Part shown: positions 22,284 through 31,726 of the stretch, in pieces
Numbering within the stretch: position 1 is the first letter of the stretch
Layout: each line of letters starts with the position of its first letter
Source: Rhodoferax sp.
Lineage (GTDB): Bacteria; Pseudomonadota; Gammaproteobacteria; Burkholderiales; Burkholderiaceae_C
Direction of reading: 5' to 3'
Length of the DNA stretch: 32,765 nt
NCBI GenBank assembly: GCA_029865675.1
Contig: JARXAU010000079.1
Coordinates: forward strand, 1-32,765
Notes under the pieces: generated by a model
The model's input: the letters and a program-made list of their open reading frames with translations, nothing else
The model's database searches: none
What the model was told of the DNA's origin: nothing
Position numbers and translations under genes: made by a program

Positions 22284-22307
22284 CACTTCAGTCCCCGATC
22301 TGAAGTG
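22284..22307 (+). repeat. 8-bp inverted repeat upstream of nrdA promoter
   Basis: CACTTCAG (22284-22291) and CTGAAGTG (22300-22307) are perfect arms around an 8-base spacer, with flanking CCGC/GCGG that could extend the stem with a bulge. No T run follows. It lies just upstream of the NrdR boxes; it could bind a regulator or be an mRNA 3' structure of the upstream gene. Confidence 0.4.
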
Positions 22308-22312
22308 CGGCT

Positions 22313-22328
22313 ACACTACCGGTAGTGG
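22313..22328. promoter_or_regulatory. NrdR box 1 upstream of nrdA
   Basis: ACACTACCGGTAGTGG matches the NrdR consensus ACACTATATATAGTGT at 11 of 16 positions, with both half-sites intact and a GC-rich centre. It starts 32 bp before box 2, the spacing of about three helical turns typical of paired NrdR sites. Confidence 0.7.
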
Positions 22329-22329
22329 C

Positions 22330-22358
22330 TTGCGCACCGTTCAAACACCAGATATAGT
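22330..22358 (+). promoter_or_regulatory. nrdA promoter
   Basis: TTGCGC (-35, 22330-22335), a 17-base spacer, then TATAGT (-10, 22353-22358). The -10 lies within NrdR box 2 and box 1 ends next to the -35, so NrdR bound to both would block RNA polymerase. The implied leader to the nrdA start is about 85 bases. Confidence 0.65.
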
Positions 22359-22360
22359 GG
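22345..22360. promoter_or_regulatory. NrdR box 2 overlapping the nrdA -10
   Basis: ACACCAGATATAGTGG matches the NrdR consensus ACACTATATATAGTGT at 13 of 16 positions. NrdR, an ATP-cone repressor, uses pairs of such boxes to repress ribonucleotide reductase operons. Confidence 0.8.
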
Positions 22361-22450
22361 TTTCCAAGTTTTGAGCCCGACGCCGTTTACGCCATACCGT
22401 CAGCAAATAGCCCTCATTTTTTACGAAAACACCGATTGTCAAAGGACGCC

Positions 22451-25393
22451 ATGCAAACCCTTACTACCCTTTCCCCTGCCGGAGCTGTGGCCATGCCCTT
22501 AGGAGCCCATGTTTCTGAGTCGGGCAGCGTTAGTGCTTTGGCCAGCTACCAGATTATTCGGCGCAACGGTGCGGTGGTGCCCTTCGAGCCTAACAAGATC
22601 GCTGTCGCCATCATGAAGGCCTCATTGGCGGTTCACGGAACCCAGGGCGCTGCCTCTGCCAGTGTCCGGGAAAATGTCGAGGCCCTCACCCAGCAGGTGA
22701 TGCGCGCACTCATGCGCTCGCGACCAGGCGGCGGCACCTTCCACATCGAAGACGTACAAGACCAGGTCGAACTCGGCTTGATGCGCGCAGGCAACCATGA
22801 AGTGGCGCGGGCTTATGTGCTGTACCGCGAGCGCCGAACCCAAGAACGCGCAAAACAGCTTGCCGACATGACGCCCGTTGCTCCGACTATCCATGTGCTG
22901 GACCGCGGTCAGCGCGTGGCGCTGGACATGAACGCGATGACGCAGCGCATCGAAACAGCGTGTTCCGGTTTGGGGGCAGACGTTCAAGCCGAACCCATCA
23001 TCGCCGAAACCATGCGCAATTTGTACGACGGTGTGCCCATGGACGAAGTGTTCAAAGCCTCGATCCTGGCGGCGCGCACATTGATTGAGAAAGATCCGGA
23101 CTACACCTACGCCACCGCACGCCTGTTGTTCCACACGATCTCTCGTGAAGTCTTGGGCCGCGATGTTGTCAGCGCTGACATGCAGGCAGCTTATGCAGAC
23201 TATTTTCCTGACTGTATTAAAAAGGCCGTGCGTTACGAGTTGCTCGACGAAAAGATGTTGCAGTTTGACCTGGTGCGTTTGGGAGCAGCGCTCAAGGCCG
23301 AGCGGGACTTGCAGTTTGATTACCTGGGTTTGCAAACTCTGTATGACCGCTATTTCCTGCACCATGCCAAAGCACGCATTGAGCTGCCGCAAGTCTTTTT
23401 CATGCGCGTTGCCATGGGCTTGTCGCTCAATGAGACCGACCGGGAAGCCCGCGCCATCGAGTTCTATGAAGTGCTGTCGTCCTTTGACTTCATGTCGAGC
23501 ACGCCCACGCTTTTCAACAGCGGCGGTCTGCGTTCCCAGCTGTCGAGCTGCTACTTGACCACGGTGCCCGACGATCTGGACGGCATTTACGAGTCCATCA
23601 AAGAAAACGCCTTGCTGTCCAAGTTTGCCGGTGGCCTGGGCAACGATTGGACGCGTGTGCGCGCTCTGGGTTCGCGCATCAAGGGCACCAACGGCGAGTC
23701 GCAAGGCGTCGTGCCCTTCCTCAAAGTGGTTAACGACACGGCAGTAGCGGTCAACCAGGGCGGCAAGCGCAAGGGCGCGGTGTGCACTTACCTGGAAACC
23801 TGGCACCTGGACATCGAAGAGTTTCTGGAGCTGCGCAAAAACACCGGCGACGACCGCCGCCGCACTCACGACATGAACACGGCCAATTGGGTTCCAGATC
23901 TGTTCATGCGCCGCGTGATGGAAAAAGGCCAGTGGACACTGTTTTCGCCGTCCAATGTGCCGGATTTGCACGACAAGTTTGGTGCTGATTTCGAGAAGGC
24001 TTATGTGGCTTACGAGTTGCAAGCGGCCCAGGGCCTCATCAAACCCTCGCGCGTGGTAGAGGCGGCCGACCTGTGGCGCAAGATGCTCACCATGCTGTTT
24101 GAGACCGGCCACCCTTGGATCACCTTCAAGGACGCCTGCAATGTGCGCTCGCCCCAGCAACACGCCGGTGTGGTGCACTCCAGTAACTTGTGTACCGAGA
24201 TTACGCTCAACACTTCGGACACCGAGACCGCAGTGTGCAACCTGGGCTCGGTTAACTTGCTGCAGCACTTGAAAGACGGCGAGAACGGCAAGGTGCTGGA
24301 TCACGACAAGCTCAAGCGCACCATCACCACGGCCATGCGCATGCTCGATAACGTCATCGAAATCAATTACTACGCGGTCAAGAAGGCGCGCGATTCGAAC
24401 GTGCGCCACCGCCCGGTGGGCCTTGGCATCATGGCGTTCCAAGACAGCTTGTACGAGCTGCGCATTCCCTACGCCAGCGAAGCCGCTGTGGCTTTTGCCG
24501 ACACGTCCATGGAAGCCGTGAGCTACTACGCCTACTGGGCGTCTACCGACTTGGCGCGTGAGCGCGGTTGCTATTCCAGCTTCAAAGGCTCTTTGTGGGA
24601 CCAGGGCATATTGCCCTTTGACACGCTGGACCTGCTGGCCAAGGCCCGCGGCGGCTATGTGGAAGTGGACCGCTCCAGCACCATGGACTGGGACGCGCTG
24701 CGCCGCAAGATTGCCAAAGACGGCATGCGCAATTCCAACTGCGTGGCCATCGCCCCCACCGCGACCATCTCCAACATCATTGGCGTGGACGCGTCGATCG
24801 AGCCTTGCTTTGGCAACCTGTCGGTCAAGTCCAAGTAGTCGGGCGAGTTCACGGTCATCAACAGCTACCTGGTGCGCGACCTCAAGCGCGTTGGGCTGTG
24901 GGACGACGTGATGGTGATGGATCTGAAGCATTTCGATGGCTCGCTCAGCCCCATGGACCGCGTTCCAAACGAAATCAAACAGCTCTACGCCACCGCGTTT
25001 GAGGTGGAAACCCGCTGGCTGGTCGAAGCTGCAGCGCGCCGCCAAAAGTGGATCGACCAAGCGCAATCGCTGAATATTTATATGGCCGGCGCCTCGGGCA
25101 AAAAACTCGACGACACCTACAAGCTTGCTTGGGTGCGCGGTCTGAAAACCACCTACTACCTGCGCACCATGTCGGCCACCCATGCAGAGAAGTCCACGGT
25201 GAGTTCGGGGCGCATGAACTCGGTGTCGTCCGAGTCCGGCGTTGTCCTCGCTGGCGTCTCTGGCGCGCGATCCGTGTCATTGCTAGAAGCCGCGGCTGCA
25301 GCAGCCCAAGATCAAATGACAGCCAGCGCAACGGCCGCCACCGACATCAAATTTTGCGGAGTGGACGACCCCACTTGCGAGTCCTGCCAATAA
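22451..25393 (+). CDS. nrdA: ribonucleoside-diphosphate reductase alpha subunit NrdA, interrupted by an in-frame TAG
   Basis: Class Ia RNR large subunit, 980 codons including an internal TAG at 24836-24838 (codon 796). An ATP-cone domain lies at about 30-145 and a second, degenerate cone-like region at about 150-240. The active site has C367 and C596 (redox pair), and N579, C581, E583 (NLCTE). Downstream of the TAG, in the same frame, the conserved sequence continues ([19 protein letters not shown]902-Y903 in TTYYLRTM, C-terminal CESCQ). The 795-residue product would lack the radical-transfer tyrosines and C-terminal cysteines and be inactive. The start ATG 22451 has AAGGA 5 bases upstream. 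No other lesion is seen. Either a recent mutation, a suppressed stop, or a base error in the sequence. Confidence 0.92.
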
Positions 25394-25401
25394 GTTTGTC
25401 A

Positions 25402-25429
25402 GTGTGGCATTCGGTGACGAATGCCACAC
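25402..25429 (+). repeat. perfect 11-bp hairpin between nrdA and nrdB
   Basis: GTGTGGCATTC (25402-25412) pairs with GAATGCCACAC (25419-25429) around GGTGAC, which can close one more G-C pair over a GTGA tetraloop of the GNRA type. No T run follows (CATTTAAAT), so it is more likely an RNA processing or stability element, or a partial terminator, than a full stop. Confidence 0.6.
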
Positions 25430-25508
25430 CATTTAAATCAGCCGAGTAGTGCGCCAGCGCTTTGCAATTGGCGTTGCTACTCCCATAATCGAACCATTGG
25501 AAAAATCT

Positions 25509-26681
25509 ATGCTTACCTGGGAAGAAGAGATCAAACCCGCATCGCAAAACAACTTTGCCTTGCCACCACAGCCACTCGCGTCAGCGGTGCTCGCGCCGAT
25601 GTTTGGCGGTCCATTGCCTGTGCTGCATGCGCCACACGAAGTGGTTGCGCCCGCTGTTGCGACGCGGCGGGTCAAAGCCTCGGACAAACGCATCATCAAT
25701 GGTCAAACCGACGTTAACCAGTTGGTGCCTTTCAAATACAAATGGGCTTGGGAAAAATACCTCGCCACATGCGCCAACCACTGGATGCCGCAAGAGGTCA
25801 ACATGACGCGCGATATCGCGCTCTGGAAAGACCCCAACGGCCTGACCGATGACGAGCGCCGCATCATTAAACGTAATTTAGGTTTTTTTGTGACTGCGGA
25901 TTCGCTGGCGGCTAACAACATTGTGTTGGGCACTTACCGCCACATCACGGCGCCGGAGTGCCGTCAGTTCTTGCTGCGCCAGGCCTTTGAGGAAGCAATT
26001 CACACCCACGCTTACCAGTACATCGTGGAGTCTCTTGGCTTGGACGAAAGCGAGATTTTCAGCGCCTACAACGAAGTCAAATCCATTCGCGACAAAGACG
26101 AGTTTCTGATCCCCTTCATCCAAGCGATCATGGACCCGCACTTCCACACCGGAACACCCGAAACGGATCAGACACTGCTGAAGTCTTTGATTGTGTTTGC
26201 CTGTTTGATGGAAGGCTTGTTCTTTTACGTCGGTTTCACGCAAATTCTGGCGTTGGGACGCCAAAATAAGATGACAGGTGCAGCCGAGCAGTACCAGTAC
26301 ATCTTGCGTGACGAGTCCATGCACTGCAACTTTGGCATCGACCTGATCAACCAGCTCAAGGCGGAAAACCCCCACCTGTGGACCTCCGAGTTCAAGGCCG
26401 AGATCAAGGCGTTGTTCGAAAAGGCGGTGGAACTGGAATACCGCTATGCCGAGGACACTATGCCACGTGGCGTGCTGGGCATGAACGCGTCTATGTTCAA
26501 GGGTTATCTTCGCTACATTGCCAATCGCCGGGCGACCCAAATTGGTTTGGAGCCTTTGTTTCCCCACGAGGAGAATCCTTTCCCTTGGATGAGCGAAATG
26601 ATCGACCTGAAGAAAGAGCGCAATTTCTTCGAAACCCGCGTAATCGAATACCAGTCTGGTGGAGCCTTGTCTTGGGATTAA
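25509..26681 (+). CDS. nrdB: ribonucleoside-diphosphate reductase beta subunit NrdB
   Basis: 390 residues, the small subunit holding the diiron-tyrosyl radical. D131 ([10 protein letters not shown]), E162 and H165 (EAIH) keep the 31- and 3-residue spacings of Escherichia coli D84/E115/H118, and Y169 sits 4 after H165, equal to Y122. The second ligand set is in [12 protein letters not shown] and RDESMH. It is therefore a tyrosyl-radical class Ia enzyme. The start ATG 25509 is preceded by GGAA at 8 bases; upstream in-frame codons have no family similarity. The 115-base gap after nrdA contains a strong hairpin. The gene is intact, unlike nrdA. Confidence 0.96.
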   Translation: MLTWEEEIKPASQNNFALPPQPLASAVLAPMFGGPLPVLHAPHEVVAPAVATRRVKASDKRIINGQTDVNQLVPFKYKWAWEKYLATCANHWMPQEVNMTRDIALWKDPNGLTDDERRIIKRNLGFFVTADSLAANNIVLGTYRHITAPECRQFLLRQAFEEAIHTHAYQYIVESLGLDESEIFSAYNEVKSIRDKDEFLIPFIQAIMDPHFHTGTPETDQTLLKSLIVFACLMEGLFFYVGFTQILALGRQNKMTGAAEQYQYILRDESMHCNFGIDLINQLKAENPHLWTSEFKAEIKALFEKAVELEYRYAEDTMPRGVLGMNASMFKGYLRYIANRRATQIGLEPLFPHEENPFPWMSEMIDLKKERNFFETRVIEYQSGGALSWD

Positions 26682-26847
26682 GGTTTTTGAATCAGGATGG
26701 CCGAACAATCCAAGCCTGCCACGCACTCTGTGCGGTGATGGCTTGGTCCCACGTTCATGTCGCTGGGAACCTGCCCAACCACATGAATCTCTTTTTGTTA
26801 TCCAATAGGCAAAAAGTGCTCTTTGCAAACTGATCAAGGAGAAAGTT

Positions 26848-27378
26848 ATGGCAACTGCAAAAAAATCGGCCGCGAAAAAGGCCACTCCCGCAACCAAAGT
26901 GATTGCTAGCAAAGCTGCCTCCGTTGCAGCACCAGCCAAGAAGGCGGTAGCAAAAAAGGCGGCTGCTCCAAAGGCGGTAGCGGCACCGGCGAAGAAAGCC
27001 CTTGCTAAAAAAGCGCCTCCTTCAAAAGCAGCGCCAGCCCAGGCTGCGGTGAAGGCTCCTGCCAAGAAGCCTGCAGCGAAAACCGCAGCGCCTGCAAAAG
27101 TGGCTGCGGTGAAGCCGGCTGTAACGGCCGCTGTACCCGCCAAAAAGTCAGCGCCTGCTAAAAAAGCGGCTGCCAAAAAAGTAGCCCCTGCGAAGGCAGC
27201 ACCCGCTAAAAAGGCTGCTGTCAAAACCGCCCCGGCGAAAAAGGTAGCTGCTAAGAAGGCCGCCCCCGCCAAGGCCGCGCCAGCGAAGAAAGTAGCTGCC
27301 AAAAAGCCCGCAGCACCAGCGCAGACAACGTTGAACCCAAAGGCTGCGTGGCCTTTTCCAAGCGCTACAAAGCCCTAA
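26848..27378 (+). CDS. histone H1-like Lys/Ala/Pro-rich DNA-binding protein
   Basis: 176 residues made mainly of repeats such as AKKAAAKK, APAKAAPAKK and VAAKKPAAP, a low-complexity basic chain like the C-terminal tail of histone H1. Bacterial H1-like proteins coat DNA and may affect chromosome compaction. The C-terminus (TTLNPKAAWPFPSATKP) is non-repetitive. A strong ribosome-binding site AAGGAG lies 7 bases before the ATG. The repeats are encoded by varied codons, so they are protein-level, not simple DNA repeats. Followed by a good terminator. Confidence 0.9.
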   Translation: MATAKKSAAKKATPATKVIASKAASVAAPAKKAVAKKAAAPKAVAAPAKKALAKKAPPSKAAPAQAAVKAPAKKPAAKTAAPAKVAAVKPAVTAAVPAKKSAPAKKAAAKKVAPAKAAPAKKAAVKTAPAKKVAAKKAAPAKAAPAKKVAAKKPAAPAQTTLNPKAAWPFPSATKP

Positions 27379-27397
27379 ACGTTTTCGCGTATGGCCC

Positions 27398-27434
27398 AAA
27401 AGCCCGGTATCTTTGAAAGGTGCCGGGCTTTTTT
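27398..27434. terminator. bidirectional rho-independent terminator
   Basis: AAAAGCCCGG (27398-27407) pairs with CCGGGCTTTT (27423-27432) around a 15-base loop. T runs follow on the plus strand (six T, 27429-27434) and, from the A run, on the minus strand. It ends the H1-like gene and probably also the minus-strand DUF3426 gene. Confidence 0.85.
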
Positions 27435-27467
27435 GCACCTTAAATTCGCGAATTCAATTTCTAAGCT

Positions 27468-28193
27468 TCAAGGGTAAATGGCTTTTAAGCGGTAGCCTGC
27501 CACTGGGTGCGCATCGGCGGGCAAGTCGATCTCAACCCATAGAAGCACTGGCCACACGGTTTGGCTGGACAGCGTCTCAGCCTGAGCGCCCCATTCTTTC
27601 GGTTCAAATGACTTGCGAGCAACCACCTGATCTGCCGAATCTGTGAGTTCCAGTGCAAGTGATGGTGCCTGCTGGTACAACCCAGAGGTGTTTACCAGCG
27701 ATGCACTGAGTTTGAAGTGGTTCGAATCCACCGCCTCGAAGTGGGAGTCCCTGATCACAATACTTCGCACATCGCGCAAGCTGCAGGCATGGCGCACACC
27801 ACACAAAGACTGTAGCCATGACGCTGCTAATGGAAACTGGGCTGCCAAGTCGTGGCGCTGCCCTACCGCCAGCTGAACCCCAAACAAAAAAACCATCGCT
27901 GCCGATGCCAGCCATATTCCCTTAGCGCGCACTGTTCGAGGGCGGGACAAGGTGGGGCTTTCCACCTGCACCTTAAGGGCGGCGCTTGGTTCCACAGGCT
28001 CTTTGACGACTTGGGCCACTGGGTCTTCATGGCGAACGAACTGCGGGTTGGGCGTCTCAGGCAAAGCATGCGCCTGAGCGCTAAAAACCTCCCCGCACAG
28101 GCCGCAGCGTACCCAGCCTCGTGCTTCGCGAAGCTGTTCTGGCGCTACATGGAAAGCTGCCAGACACTGCGGGCACTGGGTAGTCAGACTCAT
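27468..28193 (-). CDS. zinc-ribbon and DUF3426 domain-containing membrane protein
   Basis: 241 residues. The N-terminal MJ0042-type zinc ribbon is visible as TQCPQCLAAFHV (CPxC) and RCGLCGEVFSA (CGLC). A transmembrane segment (about 91-110, GIWLASAAMVFLFGVQLAV) precedes a DUF3426 domain (about 120-241, with DSHFEAVDSNHFKLSASLVNTSGLYQQAPSLALELTD). The DUF3426 domain should face the periplasm. Function is unknown. Downstream of prmA with 43 bases between; part of the accB-accC-prmA run. Confidence 0.92.
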   Translation of the reverse strand: MSLTTQCPQCLAAFHVAPEQLREARGWVRCGLCGEVFSAQAHALPETPNPQFVRHEDPVAQVVKEPVEPSAALKVQVESPTLSRPRTVRAKGIWLASAAMVFLFGVQLAVGQRHDLAAQFPLAASWLQSLCGVRHACSLRDVRSIVIRDSHFEAVDSNHFKLSASLVNTSGLYQQAPSLALELTDSADQVVARKSFEPKEWGAQAETLSSQTVWPVLLWVEIDLPADAHPVAGYRLKAIYP

Positions 28194-28236
28194 TGGGTCG
28201 TGCTCGGCGGGCGGCGGTACGTGGCGTTTGGCTGGC

Positions 28237-29115
28237 TTACAACACCGCAGTCATCAGTATCCAACCTTCTTGGTGGTCCGAGACGCGGAGTGCGCAATGG
28301 GGCGCGTAAGCCTGCACCAGCTCCTCAGCCTGGCGCTCCAAAATGCCCGCAAGTACCAGCTGGCCACCGCTTGCAACGTGGGCGCATAGCAAGGGCGCGA
28401 GCACTTTCAGTGGCGAGGCAAGAATGTTGGCCAATACCAAACCGTATTGACCCTGCGCGCGCTCTGGCAGGCCAGCGTCCAAGTGCGTATGGTTTGCAAG
28501 CGCGTTGCGCTCGGTGGAGTCAACCGCCGCCGGGTCAATGTCCACCGCCAAAACCTGTGCTGCAGCAAACTTCGCTGCCGCGATGGCCAAGATTCCAGAG
28601 CCGCAGCCATAGTCGAGCACGCGTTGCGGCATCGGATGGCTGGCAATCCAGCGCAAGCACATGCGGGTGGTTGGGTGGGTGCCTGTGCCAAATGCGAGTC
28701 CGGGGTCTAGCCGGATTACCGTGTGCGCGGATTCGGGTGGCGTGTGCCAAGTAGGGACGATCCAGAACGTAGGCGTGATGGCCACTGGCGCAAACTGCGA
28801 CTGTGTCAGCCGTACCCAGTCCTCGTCCGGTACCGCCACGGTGCCCAAAAGGCTGCAGTCTTCAAAAAAGTCTTGTGCCTGCAAAATCGAGCCTGCTTGA
28901 GTTGCCGCACGATCATTCGTAAACAAGGCACTTAGGCGCGATCGTTGCCAGCCGTCTTTGGGTGCTGGCATTCCAGGTTCGCCAAACAGAGCAATTTCAG
29001 CGTCGGTTTGCGCATCCGCGTCTTCTACGCTGACGCTGAGCGCGTCCAGGGCTTCGAGCGCATCACTCAAGGCTTCTACCCGGTGTTCCGGGCACATCAG
29101 GCGCAGTTCAAACAT
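28237..29115 (-). CDS. prmA: ribosomal protein L11 methyltransferase PrmA
   Basis: 292 residues. Trimethylates L11 using S-adenosylmethionine. The SAM site is DYGCGSGILAIAAAKF, followed by DIDPAAVDSTERNA and the NILASPLKVLAPLL (N-x-x-A) motif. The N-terminal substrate-recognition domain begins MFELRLMCPEHRVEALSDAL. The ATG at 29115 is preferred over TTG at 29148, which would overlap accC. The start lies 8 bases after the accC stop, so they are co-transcribed, as in many Burkholderiales. Confidence 0.95.
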   Translation of the reverse strand: MFELRLMCPEHRVEALSDALEALDALSVSVEDADAQTDAEIALFGEPGMPAPKDGWQRSRLSALFTNDRAATQAGSILQAQDFFEDCSLLGTVAVPDEDWVRLTQSQFAPVAITPTFWIVPTWHTPPESAHTVIRLDPGLAFGTGTHPTTRMCLRWIASHPMPQRVLDYGCGSGILAIAAAKFAAAQVLAVDIDPAAVDSTERNALANHTHLDAGLPERAQGQYGLVLANILASPLKVLAPLLCAHVASGGQLVLAGILERQAEELVQAYAPHCALRVSDHQEGWILMTAVL

Positions 29116-29123
29116 GGCAGATT

Positions 29124-30473
29124 TCAGCGTTTGTGCTGCTCCAGCCAATGTTCTAGGTAGTGGATATTGGTGCCTCCAGCCATGAATTTGGCATCCACCA
29201 TCAGCTCGCGGTGCAGCGGGATGTTGGTCTTGATGCCTTCCACTGCGGTTTCCAACAATGCGGTGCGCATGCGCGCCAGCGCTTGTTCGCGGGTGTCACC
29301 GTGGACTATGAGTTTGCCAATCATGGAGTCGTAGTTGGGCGGCACAAAGTAATTGGTGTAGATGTGCGAGTCCACCCGCACGCCCGGTCCGCCTGGCGCG
29401 TGCCAAGTGGTGATCCGGCCTGGAGAGGGTGTGAAGTTGTAGGGATCTTCGGCATTGATGCGGCACTCAATGGCGTGTCCATGTATCGTAATTTGTCGTT
29501 GGGTGAAGGGCAGTTTTTCTCCTGCAGCCACCATGATCTGGGTCTTGACGATGTCGATACCCGTGACCAACTCGGTCACGGGATGCTCGACTTGCACCCT
29601 CGTGTTCATCTCAATAAAGTAAAACTCACCCGCCTCGTACAAAAACTCGAAGGTGCCCGCGCCCCGGTAGCCCATTTTTTTACACGCAGTCACGCAGCGC
29701 TCACCGATGCGTTCAATGAGTTTGCGATTGATGCCGGGTGCGGGCGCTTCTTCAAGAATTTTTTGGTGGCGCCGCTGCATGGAGCAGTCGCGCTCCCCCA
29801 GATACACCGCGTTTTTAAAGGTGTCTGCCAGCACCTGAATCTCGATGTGGCGCGGGTTCTGGAGGAACTTTTCCATGTATACCGAAGGGTTGCCGAAGGC
29901 TGCACCGGCTTCAGCCTTTGTCATGGTGACCGCGTTGACAAGAGCCGCCTCGGTGTGCACCACCCGCATACCGCGCCCGCCGCCGCCGCCTGCGGCTTTG
30001 ATGATGACGGGGTAGCCCACTGTTTTGGCGATGCGCCGAATTTGGACCGCATCGTCAGGCAACTCGCCCTCGGACCCCGGCACACAAGGGACGCCCGCGC
30101 GGATCATGGCTTGCTTGGCGGACACCTTATCGCCCATCAGGCGGATCGACTCTGGTGTCGGGCCAATAAACTGGAAACCGCTTTTTTCGACCCGTTCCGC
30201 AAAATCGGCGTTTTCGCTCAAAAACCCATAGCCTGGGTGAATGGCCTCCGCATCGGTGACCTCTGCCGCAGAGATGATGGCCGGCATATTGAGGTAGCTC
30301 AGGCTGGATGCGGCAGGTCCGATACACACCGCCTCTTCTGCCAAGCGCACGTACTTGGCGTCCCGGTCTGCCTCTGAGTACACCATCACCGCTTTGACAC
30401 CCAACTCGCGGCAAGCGCGTTGGATTCGCAGGGCAATTTCGCCACGGTTGGCGATCAGGATTTTTTTGAACAT
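29124..30473 (-). CDS. accC: acetyl-CoA carboxylase biotin carboxylase subunit AccC
   Basis: 449 residues. Carboxylates biotin on AccB, the first step of fatty-acid synthesis. It starts [21 protein letters not shown]. The ATP-grasp glycine-rich loop [13 protein letters not shown] and the catalytic [17 protein letters not shown] (MNTRVQVEH) are intact. Full length for the family. Starts 13 bases after accB stops. Confidence 0.97.
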   Translation of the reverse strand: MFKKILIANRGEIALRIQRACRELGVKAVMVYSEADRDAKYVRLAEEAVCIGPAASSLSYLNMPAIISAAEVTDAEAIHPGYGFLSENADFAERVEKSGFQFIGPTPESIRLMGDKVSAKQAMIRAGVPCVPGSEGELPDDAVQIRRIAKTVGYPVIIKAAGGGGGRGMRVVHTEAALVNAVTMTKAEAGAAFGNPSVYMEKFLQNPRHIEIQVLADTFKNAVYLGERDCSMQRRHQKILEEAPAPGINRKLIERIGERCVTACKKMGYRGAGTFEFLYEAGEFYFIEMNTRVQVEHPVTELVTGIDIVKTQIMVAAGEKLPFTQRQITIHGHAIECRINAEDPYNFTPSPGRITTWHAPGGPGVRVDSHIYTNYFVPPNYDSMIGKLIVHGDTREQALARMRTALLETAVEGIKTNIPLHRELMVDAKFMAGGTNIHYLEHWLEQHKR

Positions 30474-30486
30474 TTCGGTGCGTGGC

Positions 30487-30942
30487 CTATTCGATGGTCA
30501 GCAACGATTGCCCGTATTCCACCGCCTGGCCGTTTTCGCACAGTATTTGGGTGACTTTGCCTGCTTTGCCGGCCTCGATTTCGTTCAGGATCTTCATGGC
30601 CTCAATGATGCAGATCGTGTCGCCCGCCTTGACCATGTCACCCACTTCAACAAACGACTTGGCACCTGGCGAAGCCGACCTGTAAAAGGTCCCGACCATA
30701 GGCGATTTGACTGCGTGCAGCGCGGGTGCCTCGGCTGCTGCGACTTCGGCGGGGAGAGCGGCCAGTGCCGATGGCACCACTGCGCTTGGCGTCATCGGCA
30801 CTGGCGCTGGTGCGTAGCCTTGGACCACGGCGTTGGAGCCTTTGACGATGCGAACCTTACCCTCTGCCTCAGTAATCTCCAGCTCCGAGACATTGGAGTC
30901 CGAAACCAGATCGATCAGAGTTTTGAGTTTTCGTAAGTCCAT
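30487..30942 (-). CDS. accB: acetyl-CoA carboxylase biotin carboxyl carrier protein AccB
   Basis: 151 residues. Biotin is attached to K117 in [12 protein letters not shown]. The N-terminus ([25 protein letters not shown]) and the Ala/Pro-rich linker before the biotinyl domain (from about 75) are typical. GGGAG 5 bases before the ATG is a good ribosome-binding site. The 166 bases upstream include a minus-strand terminator of the tlpA-like gene and an AT-rich area where a promoter is likely but not mapped. Confidence 0.97.
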   Translation of the reverse strand: MDLRKLKTLIDLVSDSNVSELEITEAEGKVRIVKGSNAVVQGYAPAPVPMTPSAVVPSALAALPAEVAAAEAPALHAVKSPMVGTFYRSASPGAKSFVEVGDMVKAGDTICIIEAMKILNEIEAGKAGKVTQILCENGQAVEYGQSLLTIE

Positions 30943-31047
30943 GGGGTCTCCCTCAGTGTGTGTCCACCTGCTGGCGAACCTGTCTTAAAAAATACTCAAC
31001 AATTTGCAATTTGTGCTAAATGTCAGCAAAATTCGACAAATTAGTTG

Positions 31048-31075
31048 AAAAACGCGAATTCTTCTGGTTTTCGCG
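31048..31075 (-). terminator. rho-independent terminator after the TlpA-like gene
   Basis: On the minus strand, CGCGAA (31075-31070) pairs with TTCGCG (31058-31053) around an 11- or 12-base loop, followed by five T (31052-31048). It ends the upstream minus-strand unit before accB. Confidence 0.55.
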
Positions 31076-31108
31076 CCGGGCGGGTAAAGCGTTTACGCTT
31101 CAGTCAGA

Positions 31109-31726
31109 CTATTTTAGACCACGCAACAAGGCCAAATCGTTGGCGTCGAGCTGCCCCATTTTTCTCTGAATGATGCCGCCCTTCGCATTGAGGGTCACAG
31201 AAAAAGGTAGCCCTCCCGAAAGGTTCCCCAAGGCTTTGCTCAGTTCCGTGCCGCCAAAACCCGCCATAGCGACGGGGAATGCCAATGGATTGCGGGCCAG
31301 AAATGACAGCACCAAAGCGGGCTTGTCCACCGCCAAACCCAGCACTTGCCAGCCGTTAGCTTGATTTTGTTGAAAAAAGGCATTAATTAGCGGGAGTTCT
31401 TCCACGCATGGCGGGCACCATGTCGCCCAGAAATTAATCAGCAGTGGACGCCCTTGGAGTGATTGCATTGATAGCGCCCCGCCCGACGGTGTGCGCCACT
31501 TCAGATCCCAAAAGTCGGGAACGGCAGCGGTAACTGCGGGCGCTTCAGGTGGCATATTGCGCATCCAGGACGCGGTCATGCCTGCGCCCACCGCCGTGAT
31601 GGCAGCTCCCACCAGAATCGCTCGACGTGGTAAGCGCGCCAATGCCGCTTGTACCTCGCTGGTGTGGGCGCTCGGTTCGCCGGGCGGATGTTTAAACGCG
31701 GACTCAGGATCAAAGTGCTGGTTCAT
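31109..31726 (-). CDS. TlpA-family membrane-anchored thiol:disulfide reductase
   Basis: 205 residues. A 34-residue cytoplasmic N-tail precedes one transmembrane segment (about 36-52), and a periplasmic thioredoxin-like domain follows with the active site W103-C-P-P-C107 in INFWATWCPPCVEELP and the cis-Pro region GGLPFSVTL. TlpA/ResA-type proteins reduce disulfides, often for cytochrome c or oxidase assembly; the partner here is unknown. The start ATG overlaps the upstream gene stop (ATGA). Ends with TAG. Confidence 0.93.
   Translation of the reverse strand: MNQHFDPESAFKHPPGEPSAHTSEVQAALARLPRRAILVGAAITAVGAGMTASWMRNMPPEAPAVTAAVPDFWDLKWRTPSGGALSMQSLQGRPLLINFWATWCPPCVEELPLINAFFQQNQANGWQVLGLAVDKPALVLSFLARNPLAFPVAMAGFGGTELSKALGNLSGGLPFSVTLNAKGGIIQRKMGQLDANDLALLRGLK

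Noticed and set aside
24836-24838. Global reassignment of TAG to an amino acid
   Set aside because: Several other genes here (accB, the tlpA-like gene, the TetR gene, the 1862-2212 gene, the 231-residue gene) terminate naturally at TAG.
22622-25183. 853-codon minus-strand open frame opposite nrdA, spanning the amber codon
   Set aside because: Its length is striking, but it encodes a His/Val/Gly-rich shadow of nrdA without family features; high-GC codon bias leaves antisense frames open.
25878-27302. Minus-strand frame rich in AAFLAGA repeats opposite the H1-like gene
   Set aside because: It is the antisense product of the Lys/Ala repeats; the plus strand has a ribosome-binding site, a non-repetitive conserved C-terminus and a terminator.
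26848-27378. Repeat array resembling a CRISPR or microsatellite
   Set aside because: Repeated residues use varied codons without a constant-length repeat/spacer pattern; this is a low-complexity basic protein.
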